Positions 6,972 to 16,700 of a stretch of DNA of 21,764 nt are shown here, piece by piece (within the stretch, counting starts at the first letter, position 1; each line of letters starts with the position of its first letter). The DNA comes from Fidelibacterota bacterium (GTDB taxonomy: Bacteria; Fidelibacterota; UBA2242; JAFGTP01): assembly GCA_021735285.1 (NCBI GenBank), contig JAIPHI010000017.1:1-21764 (forward strand), read 5' to 3'. The position numbers and the translations under genes are program-made. The notes beneath the pieces are model-generated. The model made no database searches. It saw only the letters and a program-made list of their open reading frames with translations, and had not been told where the DNA came from.

Positions 6972-8767
6972 TTATTCCAATGAAAAAGATCACCCTGTTT
7001 GTAAATGAAGGTAGGAAAGAGGAATCTCTTAATAAATTGAGAGAATTCGGGGCTCTTCATGTGAAGTATATTCAGGAACCGGTTTCCGAAGATATAAATA
7101 CTCTGGAAAAAGAATTATCGCAAGCTGAAAGTGCCTTAAGAACTGTTAATAATCTGGAAGAAGAACCGGCAAATAGCACGAAAACATCTCAAAGTTCTCA
7201 GGAAATCGTCTCAGAAATTATTGCTATGAATGAGGAAAAAGAAGAATTACAGGAACAGTTACTGGAAGAACGAGGCAAACTTGTTTGGTTTAATATCTGG
7301 GGTGATGTCCAAAAGCAGGATATTGAATATTTAAGAAAAAATGATATTTACATTCGCTTATATGAAGTGGATAATAAAAGACTCGAGCAATTAAAAGAAG
7401 AATATCCGGTTTTTGTAGTAGAAAAATCCAAAACCATTAGTTATATCGCTTTTATTTCCCGGGATGAGGAAGTAAAACTGGACCAAAAAGAAATCTTACC
7501 TCCTGATAAATCAATGCAAGAAGTTAATAATGCGATTGACGAGCTTGAAAATCGATTAGATAAAATTAATCAAATCCTTCTTGCTCATAAAAACAATACT
7601 GAAGAAATTGAAGATTACATAAAAGAGCTTGAAAAGAAGCTGGAATACGTTCGGGTCTCAGAAGGTATGGCAGCAGAATCTGCGGTTGCCTATTTACAGG
7701 GCTTTTGTCCGCAAGAATTAATCGCTGATTTCAAGGAAAAGGCAGAAGCGGAAAATTGGGGCTATGTGATCCAGGATCCTGACGAACCCAATGAGGTCCC
7801 AACTAAACTAAGTGATACCAAATCCAAAAAATTAGTCGAGCCGATATATAATTTTATGGGAACTCTACCTGGCTATCAGGAATATGATATCAGCTCCTTA
7901 TTCCTGATCTTTTTCGCTGTTTTTGTAGCTATGATTGTAGGTGATGCCGGATATGGTTTGATATATCTGGGACTAACCCTTCTGGCCAGAAAAAAGATGC
8001 CCGATGCTCCTAAGGATAACTTTCACTTATTTTATATTCTGAGTGGAGCAACAATCATCTGGGGACTTTTGACTGGAACAATTTTCGGTGCCCCGGCTCT
8101 ACAAAATATTCCTCCGTTCAAATATTTAATAGTTGATAACTTAAATACTTTTGTCAGTGAAAATAGCTCCTTGATAATGTTCATTACCTTTGTGGTGGGC
8201 GCGATTCAATTAACCTTCGGCCATGTAATGCAATTAAAACGTAATCTGGACAGTCCTAAATTTTTGGCTCAGGTTGGCTGGATTGCAGTTGTATGGGGGA
8301 TGCTATTTGTAGCAGAGAGTATAGTGCTCGGTGGTGAAGTAGTTCAGGGCGCAGTGAGTTTGACAACAGTCGCTTATGTCATAGGAGGCGGAGCAGTCCT
8401 GGTATTATTTACTGAAAACTATGAAAAAGGCAAATTATTTAAAGGGATGGCTCAAACAATTGGAAATTTGCCAATGGATATAATCAGTGCTTTTTCGGAT
8501 ATTGTATCTTATATACGATTGTTCGCTGTTGGCCTGGCCACAGTAGTCATAGAACAGAGTTTTAATAGTATGGCCATTGGCGAGGGAATAGATAGTGTAA
8601 CCGGATTCATTGTTGCAGCGTTAGTTTTACTTTTAGGGCATTCCTTGAATTTGATCCTGGCTGTTATGTCAATCGTAGTGCATGGAATTCGGCTAAATAT
8701 GCTGGAATTTTCCACCCATCTTGGCATGACCTGGTCGGGAAAACCATATAAACCCTTTAAAAAGTAA
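6968..8767 (+). CDS. atpI: V-type ATPase membrane subunit I (a-subunit homologue), 599 aa
   Basis: Subunit I is the static membrane part that carries the two ion half-channels and contacts the rotor ring. Residues 1-300 are a soluble, charged domain with long coiled coils (about 45-95 and 190-230) that binds the peripheral stalk. Residues about 305-590 hold seven to eight membrane helices. Family motifs include VGDAGYGLIY at the second helix. The essential rotor-facing arginine is Arg517 in SDIVSYIRLFAVGLA. A second conserved arginine, Arg575, is in VVHGIRLNMLEF near the C-terminus. The ending TWSGKPYKPF is also typical. Length is slightly below the usual 620-660. Translation is probably coupled to atpD. 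A 50-bp gap precedes the proteolipid gene. Confidence 0.95.
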   Translation: MIIPMKKITLFVNEGRKEESLNKLREFGALHVKYIQEPVSEDINTLEKELSQAESALRTVNNLEEEPANSTKTSQSSQEIVSEIIAMNEEKEELQEQLLEERGKLVWFNIWGDVQKQDIEYLRKNDIYIRLYEVDNKRLEQLKEEYPVFVVEKSKTISYIAFISRDEEVKLDQKEILPPDKSMQEVNNAIDELENRLDKINQILLAHKNNTEEIEDYIKELEKKLEYVRVSEGMAAESAVAYLQGFCPQELIADFKEKAEAENWGYVIQDPDEPNEVPTKLSDTKSKKLVEPIYNFMGTLPGYQEYDISSLFLIFFAVFVAMIVGDAGYGLIYLGLTLLARKKMPDAPKDNFHLFYILSGATIIWGLLTGTIFGAPALQNIPPFKYLIVDNLNTFVSENSSLIMFITFVVGAIQLTFGHVMQLKRNLDSPKFLAQVGWIAVVWGMLFVAESIVLGGEVVQGAVSLTTVAYVIGGGAVLVLFTENYEKGKLFKGMAQTIGNLPMDIISAFSDIVSYIRLFAVGLATVVIEQSFNSMAIGEGIDSVTGFIVAALVLLLGHSLNLILAVMSIVVHGIRLNMLEFSTHLGMTWSGKPYKPFKK

Positions 8768-8817
8768 TATAGATAATCAAAAACTAATTGAAATAGTAAT
8801 AAAAAGGAGTAAACGTT

Positions 8818-9234
8818 ATGGGTGACATGAGTTTATCTTTGTCAATTGCAGCAATTGGTTCTGCTTTGGGAACCGGAATTGCTGGTATGGCAGCTATTGG
8901 TGCCTGGAAAAAAGCATTTGCACAGAATAAAGCTGCGCCTTTTATCCTAATTGCTTTTGTTGGAGCACCATTAACCCAAACAATTTATGGAATGATACTG
9001 CGAAATTCTATACTGGATGCAGGATTAGAGATTGGTCAGGGATTTCAAATCCTTTTTGGAGCGATTGCGGGATTAGCAATGGCTTTCTCGGCTTTTATGC
9101 AGGGAAAGGCCGGAGCAAAGGCAGCTGATGCGCTGGCTGAAACTGGCAAAGGATTTGGTAATTATATCATGGTGGTGGGTATTGTAGAAACCGTTGCTCT
9201 GTTTGTAATGGTATTCTGCATGACAGCTCTATAA
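8818..9234 (+). CDS. atpK: V-type ATPase proteolipid subunit K (rotor ring), 138 aa
   Basis: Copies of this protein make the membrane rotor ring. There are four hydrophobic helices, about 5-30, 40-62, 73-95 and 115-136, arranged as two hairpins, the usual layout for bacterial V-type K. The ion-binding glutamate is Glu124 in helix 4 (GIVETVALF). Helix 2 has APLTQTIYG (Thr53, Gln54) and helix 3 has FMQGKAG (Gln95). In Enterococcus hirae NtpK the sodium ligands are Leu61, Thr64, Gln65, Gln110 and Glu139, so the key polar side chains are present and the Gln-to-Glu spacing (29) is the same. This suggests Na+ coupling, by inference. A strong AAGGAG at 8804-8809 and its own 50-bp leader fit the need for many copies. 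The first half of the protein lacks a matching carboxylate, as in V-type rings. Confidence 0.95.
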   Translation: MGDMSLSLSIAAIGSALGTGIAGMAAIGAWKKAFAQNKAAPFILIAFVGAPLTQTIYGMILRNSILDAGLEIGQGFQILFGAIAGLAMAFSAFMQGKAGAKAADALAETGKGFGNYIMVVGIVETVALFVMVFCMTAL

Positions 9235-9341
9235 AAAATTATATAATTAAAACTATATATTCCGGATCCTTTTCCGAATAAGATAAGACTTTTACTCTGC
9301 CAAAAATAGTTTGGTTAGTAATAAGCAGTTTTAGTAAATTT
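9235..9341 (+). other. Post-operon spacer with an imperfect stem-loop
   Basis: ATTCCGGA (9259-9266) pairs with TCCGAAT (9273-9279) with one bulged C. There is no T-run, so this looks like an mRNA 3'-end or processing structure rather than a terminator. A poor promoter-like pair, TTGGTT (9311) and TAAATT (9335), is the only candidate upstream of the thioredoxin gene. Confidence 0.35.
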
Positions 9342-9372
9342 ACAGGGCAGCCCTGATGGGATGCCCTGTTTT
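9342..9372 (+). terminator. Strong intrinsic terminator after the V-ATPase operon
   Basis: ACAGGGCA (9342-9349) pairs perfectly with TGCCCTGT (9362-9369). After a G/A mismatch the stem continues as CCC (9351-9353) with GGG (9358-9360) closed by a TGAT loop. A TTTT run ends the structure (9369-9372), with further T-rich sequence after it. It is 107 nt after the atpK stop and only 19 nt before the GTG start of the next gene. It may therefore also attenuate transcription of that gene. Confidence 0.8.
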
Positions 9373-9391
9373 CATTATATTTGGAGTAACT

Positions 9392-9907
9392 GTGATAAGA
9401 AGAGCGCTTACGATATTTGGGCTGGCAACCGTATTATTACTTGGGGAAAGCTCAGATGCAGAACAATCCACATTAATTCAAAATGGGCAAAAGGTACCCG
9501 ACTTTTCCTTTGTGACTCTTACAGAGGATAGCCTTAATATTAGGGAGCTAGAAGGTCATCCGGTTTTGTTGAATTTTTTTGCAACCTGGTGTCCACCCTG
9601 TAAAAAAGAGCTGCCCAAGCTGGAAGCTGAGCTCTGGCAAAAATATAATGGTAAAGGCCTAAAAATATATTGTATAGGACGGGGCCATAATGCCATAGAA
9701 CTGCGCAAATTTGCTGAGAAAAATGACTACTCTTTGCCCATCATTCCGGATCCTGATAGGGATATCTATTCTTTATTTGCTGAAAAATATATTCCCAGAA
9801 ATATAATTATTAATGAACATGGTAAAATTATTTTTAGTGAAACCGGTTATAATCAGGAAAAATTCAAAGTCCTGAAGGATAAAATTATTAAAATAATGGA
9901 AGATTAA
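9392..9907 (+). CDS. TlpA/ResA-like thioredoxin-fold protein, exported, 171 aa
   Basis: This is a thiol-disulfide oxidoreductase, probably periplasmic and anchored or secreted by its N-terminal hydrophobic segment (MIRRALTIFGLATVLLLG). The active site is WCPPC (Cys67, Cys70) in the TlpA-type context LLNFFATWCPPCKKELPKLE. The cis-proline loop is YIPRNIIIN (Pro135). Residues 30-55 hold the VPDFSFVTL entry strand typical of the AhpC-TSA/Redoxin group. I chose GTG at 9392 because TTGGAG (9381-9386) lies 5 nt before it and the signal sequence then begins cleanly. The longer frame from the ATG at 9356 would begin inside the terminator hairpin. Such proteins keep cytochrome c or other exported cysteine proteins reduced; no partner is nearby. 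Confidence 0.85.
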   Translation: MIRRALTIFGLATVLLLGESSDAEQSTLIQNGQKVPDFSFVTLTEDSLNIRELEGHPVLLNFFATWCPPCKKELPKLEAELWQKYNGKGLKIYCIGRGHNAIELRKFAEKNDYSLPIIPDPDRDIYSLFAEKYIPRNIIINEHGKIIFSETGYNQEKFKVLKDKIIKIMED

Positions 9908-9999
9908 GCATTAGTTGTATTATAGTTGCTTGATTTTATATGGAATTTTAAATAATCTTACCACCTGAATAGGTGAGAGAAAATGTGAGATATTAGTTT

Positions 10000-10599
10000 A
10001 TGAAAATTGTTATAGCCTCTGGTAATGAAGATAAAATTTCCGAAATAAGAGATATATTTCAGGATGAAGATATTGAATTCAAGACAACCAAAGATTATCC
10101 TGGCTGCCCTGAAGTAGTGGAAGACGGGAACAATCTCTTCGAGAATGCATTCAAGAAGGCGAAGGAAATTTCGGAATATACAGGTCTTCCGGCAATCTCA
10201 GATGATACTGGTTTGGAAGTTGATGCTTTAGATGGAAGACCTGGTGTTTACTCTGCTCGCTATGCTGGTGAAAATGCTACTTATGCCGATAATGTTGAAA
10301 AGCTCTTGAAAGAGATGAAAGGTGTCAAAGCAGAGAACAGAACTGCTAGGTTTCGTACTGTATGTGTGTTTTATAATAACGGTCAATCATTTAAGACTGA
10401 AGGTATAGTAGAAGGTCGCATTATTACAACATGCCGAGGAGAAAATGGATTTGGATACGACCCTGTTTTTTATTATGAAGAGGAAGATAAAACTTTTGCA
10501 GAAATGAGTGAGAAAGAAAAAAATATGATCAGCCACAGAGGTCAAGCGATTAAACATTTATATCAAAAGTTAAAAAATAAAAATATTCTAAAATATTGA
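10000..10599 (+). CDS. rdgB: XTP/dITP pyrophosphatase (Ham1/RdgB family), 199 aa
   Basis: This cytoplasmic house-cleaning enzyme hydrolyses dITP, ITP and XTP to the monophosphate and pyrophosphate, keeping deaminated purines out of DNA and RNA. Family motifs appear in order: the N-terminal SGN-x2-K (residues 7-12), SDDTGLEVDAL (67-77) with the metal-binding/catalytic aspartates, RPGVYSARYAG (80-90), GENGFGYDPVF (147-157) and SHRG (178-181). Length is normal (195-205). A stop codon (TAG at 9994-9996) lies just upstream in frame, so ATG 10000 is the first possible ATG. The Shine-Dalgarno is weak; the better AGGTGAGAG (9971-9979) is too far away and partly within a CACCT-GAAT-AGGTG hairpin (9962-9975). 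It is 92 bp after the thioredoxin gene and 99 bp before sprA. Confidence 0.96.
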   Translation: MKIVIASGNEDKISEIRDIFQDEDIEFKTTKDYPGCPEVVEDGNNLFENAFKKAKEISEYTGLPAISDDTGLEVDALDGRPGVYSARYAGENATYADNVEKLLKEMKGVKAENRTARFRTVCVFYNNGQSFKTEGIVEGRIITTCRGENGFGYDPVFYYEEEDKTFAEMSEKEKNMISHRGQAIKHLYQKLKNKNILKY

Positions 10600-10685
10600 G
10601 GATAACCTCGAAAACCACTGCTACATCTCTTTAATTAATTTAATATAAAAGTATAGTTAAATTTTTTTCTTATTTTTTAAGAAGT

Positions 10686-10701
10686 AGGGGAGTATTACAT
10701 T
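10686..10701 (+). promoter_or_regulatory. Ribosome binding site and ATT start of sprA
   Basis: AGGGGAG at 10686-10692 is one of the strongest Shine-Dalgarno matches in the window. Six nucleotides later is ATT (10699-10701), followed in frame by a complete signal peptide. No ATG, GTG or TTG occurs in this frame between the upstream stop (TAA 10678-10680) and TTG 10762. The nearby ATG at 10706 is in another frame and stops after three codons. Confidence 0.65.
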
Positions 10702-13700
10702 AAAAATGCGCCTATAAAAATAATATATTTTATTGTTTTTATTCTATTAATAAGCAGTGTATTGGGGGCTGAAGATGATCCAAAAGGGATCACTTTCGAA
10801 CCTCATATAGACTGGCTGGAGGATCTCTATACCCCTTTTGATAAGGAGCAAAAACAACCCTTAAGTTTAATTCCTTATGATTCTACTTTTAGTGCTGGGA
10901 ACTATAAAATTCTGGAGGTGAATCTACCAGGAGTCGAAAGAACTGCACACCTGACTGAGGAAAATAATATTGTTCTTGCCTATCGGAAGGATAATATCGA
11001 TCTGTTGCTACCCAGGACTTATTCTTTGCAGGATTATTATAACATCAAACGGCAGAGAGAAATTAAAAATAATTTCAGAGAAATAGTGATCAATGGATTA
11101 CAGAAGGAGACAGATTCAGGAGGAGGTAAACTTGAGGTATTAGGGGCTGATATTGCCGGTCAGCACGTATCCTTACAGGTCAGTGGTAATATTAATGTGT
11201 CCGGTAAATTGCAGAATCAAAAACGAGATGAAGTTCGTACAAATTATCAGGGCAAAAGTACAACTTTTATTATTGATCAGAAACAGCAGCTCAATATTGA
11301 AGGTAAAATCGGAGATAGGATAAGTTTGCGCGTTGATCAGGATAGCGAGCGAGAGTTTGATTTCCAGAATAATATGCGTATTCATTATACTGGCAAGGAA
11401 GATGAGATAGTACAGCAGGTAGATGCCGGTAATATTAGTCTGACCTTGCCGGGAACTCAGTTTGTCACCTTTTCCAGTAAGAGTAGCGGCCTGTTTGGTG
11501 TCAAAGCTCAGATGAAATTGGGAGGCTTTGATGTAACTACTATTGCCAGTGTGGAAAAAGGGCAGAAGGACAAAATAAGCCTCGATGGTGGCTCTCAATC
11601 CAGTGTCAATGAGATTAAAGATTATGAATATTTGAGAAATGTGTATTTTTATCTGGATAAACAATATAGAGAAAATATGTGGAAAGGATACTGGGGAGGA
11701 ACTAAATACCTATGGGGCTATAATGAGAATAGAGTAGTCAGGGATCTGGAAGTTTATAAATCAACATACGATGAAAATTCGGAAACTTTTATGGGCACAG
11801 CGTATGTAGATCCTCGAGAAGGGCATCGAGATGAAGAGACCGCTCAGCAAACTCTTTTCCGCAGATTGGAAAAAGGTGTTGACTATAGATATAATGAAAA
11901 TTTAGGGTATATCAGACTCAGTACTCAGTTGCAAACCTCTGATGTTTTGGCTGTGGCTTATAGAACAGTCAAAAAAGGAACAGATCAAACTACAGGTGAA
12001 TATGGAGATTGGGATCGATCAGCCTCGGATACCACCGATGTAATCCTCAAGCTTATTAAGTCGCAAAATATGCGACCTTCGGATGAAATCTGGCCTCTTA
12101 TGTGGAAAAATGTATATTATCTTGGTTCTAAAAATATTAAAAAAGATGGCACCGAAATCAACATAATTTATACAGATGGACAAACCGGTCATGATGATAG
12201 AGACTCTGAAACAGGCGAAACATTTCTATACAAAATGGGAGTTGATGAAAAGAAAAGCGGAGGTCAGATTGGCCAGGATGGGAATTTTGATCTGGATAAT
12301 AGTAATGTAATAAAATTACAGAATGGCGAGATCTGGTTCCCTTTTTTACATCCCTTTGAATATGGTAAAAATACTGATTACGAAAAGAATCCTCGTCTGT
12401 CCGAAGATTACAACTCCTCTATTTTTTATAATAAGACATTAGACAACAATAGAAGTGATATAAGCGGGGCGTCCAAATTTATTATAGAATTTAAATCAGA
12501 AAGCAGAAGTTCTATTCTTGATCTGGGCTTTATGGTCAAAGAAGGTAGTGAAAGTGTCACACTGAACGGGCGAGAATTATCTAAAGGAACAGATTATACT
12601 ATTGACTATTTTTCAGGTACTTTAACTCTTCTTAATGAGGAAGCATTGAATCCTGACGCCAATTTGGATGTGAAGTATGAAAAAAACCAGATGTTTGAAT
12701 TGAATAAGAAAACAATATTGGGAACCAGAATTGAACACAGATTTGGTGATGATAAAAATAAGTTTATTGGAGGAACAGCTCTTTATTATAGCAAATCTGT
12801 TGTTGACGACAAAGTGGATGTGGGATATGAGCCAATGCGCAATTTTGTTTGGGACCTAAATGGTAAATATTCTGAGCAATTTAATTTTGTTACTAGAGCT
12901 ATCGATAGATTACCTTTGATTGAAACCAACAAACCTACAACAGTTGATTTTGAGGCGGAAATTGCGCGGGTGCATCCCAATCCAAATACTATTGATAATC
13001 CTGCCACCGGGGACAATAACGGAGTAGCTTTTATCGATGATTTTGAAGGTTCGAAGAGGACTACACCACCCTCTATTATGAGAAGTTATTGGAGCAAATC
13101 ATCTGTACCTGTGGGTAGATCAGATGAGATGCGAGGTGATTTGACCTTTTTTAATCCATGGCAAAGGTATCCGACTAAGGATATTTGGCCTAACAAAGAG
13201 ACCAGTGCTCAAGCCGGTAATAATAGAACTGATATTCTGGTGCTTGATTTTGATCCAGAATGGGCGCGAGCAGTAGGCAAGAATGCGAGTGATGCAACAA
13301 AACGTGAGGCGTGGGGAGGTACATCCTATTTTTTAAGAGCCAGTGAAAGGGATCAATCCAGAACAAAATTTGTTGATGTCTGGGTTAAGGGAGAAAGAGG
13401 TAATCTTCATATTGATCTTGGTACCATTAGTGAGGATCAGATTCCAAATGGTAAGTTAAATACCGAGGATATACCGGAAGCCGGATTACATTACGGAAAT
13501 GGTATTTTAGAAAAAAACGAAGATGTAGGTTTGGATGGAGTACCCGATGAAGAGGAAACAGTGGAAGTAACATATCCGGATGGGAGTACTGCTATACTTG
13601 GCTATGGTGATGAAGAATTAAAGGAATTTAAGAGGGACCCTCAGGATCCTCATTCGGATAACTGGTACTGGCAAAACCAATCAGATGATTATTCCCAGAT

Positions 13701-16700
13701 CAACGGTACGGAAGGAAATGGAACAGGCTCACCAATTGATGCCGGTGGTAAATACCCGGATACTGAAAATATGAATGAAAATAAGGATGTAGATCTTGAA
13801 AATAATTATGTCACTGTGGAGATTCCGCTTGATGATGATAATTCAGCTTACACTGAAGGCCCGAACGAAAAAGAATGGAAATTATATCGTATTCCCTTAA
13901 AAGATTTTAAACCAGCCAAAGATGAAGCTAATTTTAGCTGGGAAAATGTAGAAGCCATGCGTCTCTGGATGGATGGCGTTACAAAAGCGAATGAAGTTTT
14001 GATAGCGAAAATCGAGATGGTAGGGAATGAGTGGTTGGAAGAAGGCATTGCCCGCCACCAGGATAGCTCCTATGTGAATAATGAGGAAACTCTGGAAACT
14101 TATGCTATCAAGGTTCTCAATACTGAAGAAAATCCAGACTATTATCCACCCAAGGGTGTTCAGGGAGAATATGATAAGATCAACAAAATCCGGGCTAAGG
14201 AACAATCCCTGGCATTTGAACTATTTCAAAATGGACCTGGCTTAAAATCGGAAGAAAAATGTATGGTAGAAAAAGGTCTGTTGGAGCAAATGAGTTTGAT
14301 AAATTATCAAAAATTAAAATATTTTATTCACGGGCCGGCAGAGATCAGGGAATCTGATAGTCTGTATCATTTCCTCAAATTTGGAAGATCAACCAGTGAT
14401 CGAGAACATATGTATGAGGTGAGAAAGCTGGTAAGTGCAGACTGGCAGGAAGTTAAATTGAATTTAAATTTTTTAACCGAGCTTAAAAAATATTATCCCG
14501 GTAATATTCATGAATTTGATGAGAAGGAAATGGGGGGGAGTTTAACCATAGAGACCAATCAAGATGGTGAAGTTATCAGAAGAATTTTTAAGAGAAAAGA
14601 AAACGGGAAATATACCGGGGAACAAATTATAATTAATGGTACTCCTGCCATCCCCAGAATTCAAACCTTAAGAATGGGATTGATCAATAAGGGAAATCGT
14701 CCTTTTCGAGGTGAAGTCTGGGTGGATGAGTTGAGAGTAACTGATGTGAACAAAGAACCGGGGATGGCTATGCGTTCCAAATTGAATGTAGCTCTGGCCG
14801 ATGTGGGTAATATAAACTTAAACTATTCCCGGCAAGATGCTAATTTCCATCGGGTAGAGCAGAAAGCACCATCCAATACTAATGGTTTGAATAATACAAA
14901 TAGAATTAGTATTCGGGGTAATCTGGCCTTACATAGTTTTACACCTGATAAATGGGGGCTTAGTATTCCAATCTCAGCTTCTTATACTGAAAGTAATAGC
15001 ACTCCTGAGTATTATCCGGGGACAGATATTCTATCAGGTAAATCAGCACCTGATAGTATCAAAGACTTAAGCAATTCCTACGGATTTAACACTTCTTTCT
15101 CAAAAAGAGCATCAGATTACTGGCTGACGAAATATACCATTGATCAAATTAAGCTGGGCTACAATGCAAAATGGGGACAGAATTCGAGTGTAAATATTTT
15201 GTCTAATAAAACCACAAGCCATCACGGGAGTTTCTCTTACAGCGTTCCTTTTGGCAGAGATAATAGTGTCCAGCCTTTTAGCTGGGCTGAAAATATACCT
15301 TTAATAGGAGATAATTTAAGCGATATTACATGGTATTATACTCCCAATAATCTTAGTTTTAACACTAAGGCTACGGAAAGATATTCTTTACGGATACCAC
15401 GAGGTAAAGGTGATAATGACACGACCTACTCTTTTGGTCTTAATAGCAATATTTCTTTAGGCTATAAAATGTTCGAAAATCTCGATATGAGTTATAAACG
15501 TTCCATGCAGAACGACTTACGGGAGTTTCGATATGATAAAACCTCTATTATAACTAATCTTGACCTGGGAACAACAAATAATATCAGTGAAGCTTATAAT
15601 ATTACATTTAATCCGGTAATAGCTGAATGGCTCAAACCCAATTTTACAGCTAATTCCAATTATAATTGGAGCGAACCTACCAACAGCAACTCGGTAAGTG
15701 TTGATCAGATCAGCAATAGGAGTAGTGTCTCCACTTCTTTTGCACTTGACCCGGCTAATATTTGGAAATCTTTTTTGATGGGCTCCGGCTCGGAAGCACA
15801 ATCTGGCAGAAGTGGGGGGCGGTCAAGCAGAGGGCGAAACCAGAGTCGATCAAATAGGAGCAATTCTGATAGTGATGAAGAATCTAAAAAATCAGGAAGC
15901 CTTACCAATACTATTTATAAAGGCCTGGACATACTCGATCCTGTGCAACTCAGGTATTCCATCAATCGTTCAATAAGTAATGGATATAGAAAAGGTTCTC
16001 CCGGTCTGGAATATAGAATGGGATTGACAACTGATCCCGGTCTTGAAATAATTCAGGAAGAAGCAGGCGCTGCTATAGATAATCTCACAAATAGTAAAAA
16101 TCTGAGTTTAAGCAGCAGATTAAAATTATTCAAGAATATAAGTACTTCTCTAAGCTATACAAACAATCTTTCTGTTAATCAATCCCAGGGGGAAAAAACA
16201 GAAAATACAACTCAATCTTTTTTACCCCTTGGTAATGATGGTAGTGAAGGATTTCCATTTCCTGATTGGTCTGTTAATTGGCGGGGTATAGAAAAACTAG
16301 CCTTGATCAATAAAATTGAATTTATAAAATCTATTTCTCTATCCCATGGTTTTAGTGGTAAGGAAAACCAGACTTTTAAAGATACATCTTTGAGAAAAGC
16401 CTCATACAGGTTTAATTTTCAGCCCTTAATTGGCATAAACCTGGATTTTAAGAATACTTTGAGTGGTAATATTAGAATTAATCAGGGGAAAACCATTACG
16501 AATAATCCAACCACCAATGGTGTCACCATGAATTTGACAAAAAGTATTAATGGCAGTATGAATTATACAAAAAAAGGCGGTTTTAAATTGCCTTTACCTT
16601 TCTTTGAGGATAAAGAACTTAAAAATAATATAAAGTTTACTATGAACTTTTCTTTGAGTGAAAATGAAACCTTGCAAAGAAAAGGAGCTTCGGAAGATGG

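Noticed and set aside
9356..9391. ATG at 9356 as start of the thioredoxin gene
   Set aside because: It lies within the terminator hairpin, has no Shine-Dalgarno, and adds residues before an already complete signal sequence.
10762..10764. TTG at 10762 as start of sprA
   Set aside because: It lies at the end of the signal peptide, lacks a ribosome binding site, and would leave an outer-membrane protein without an export signal.
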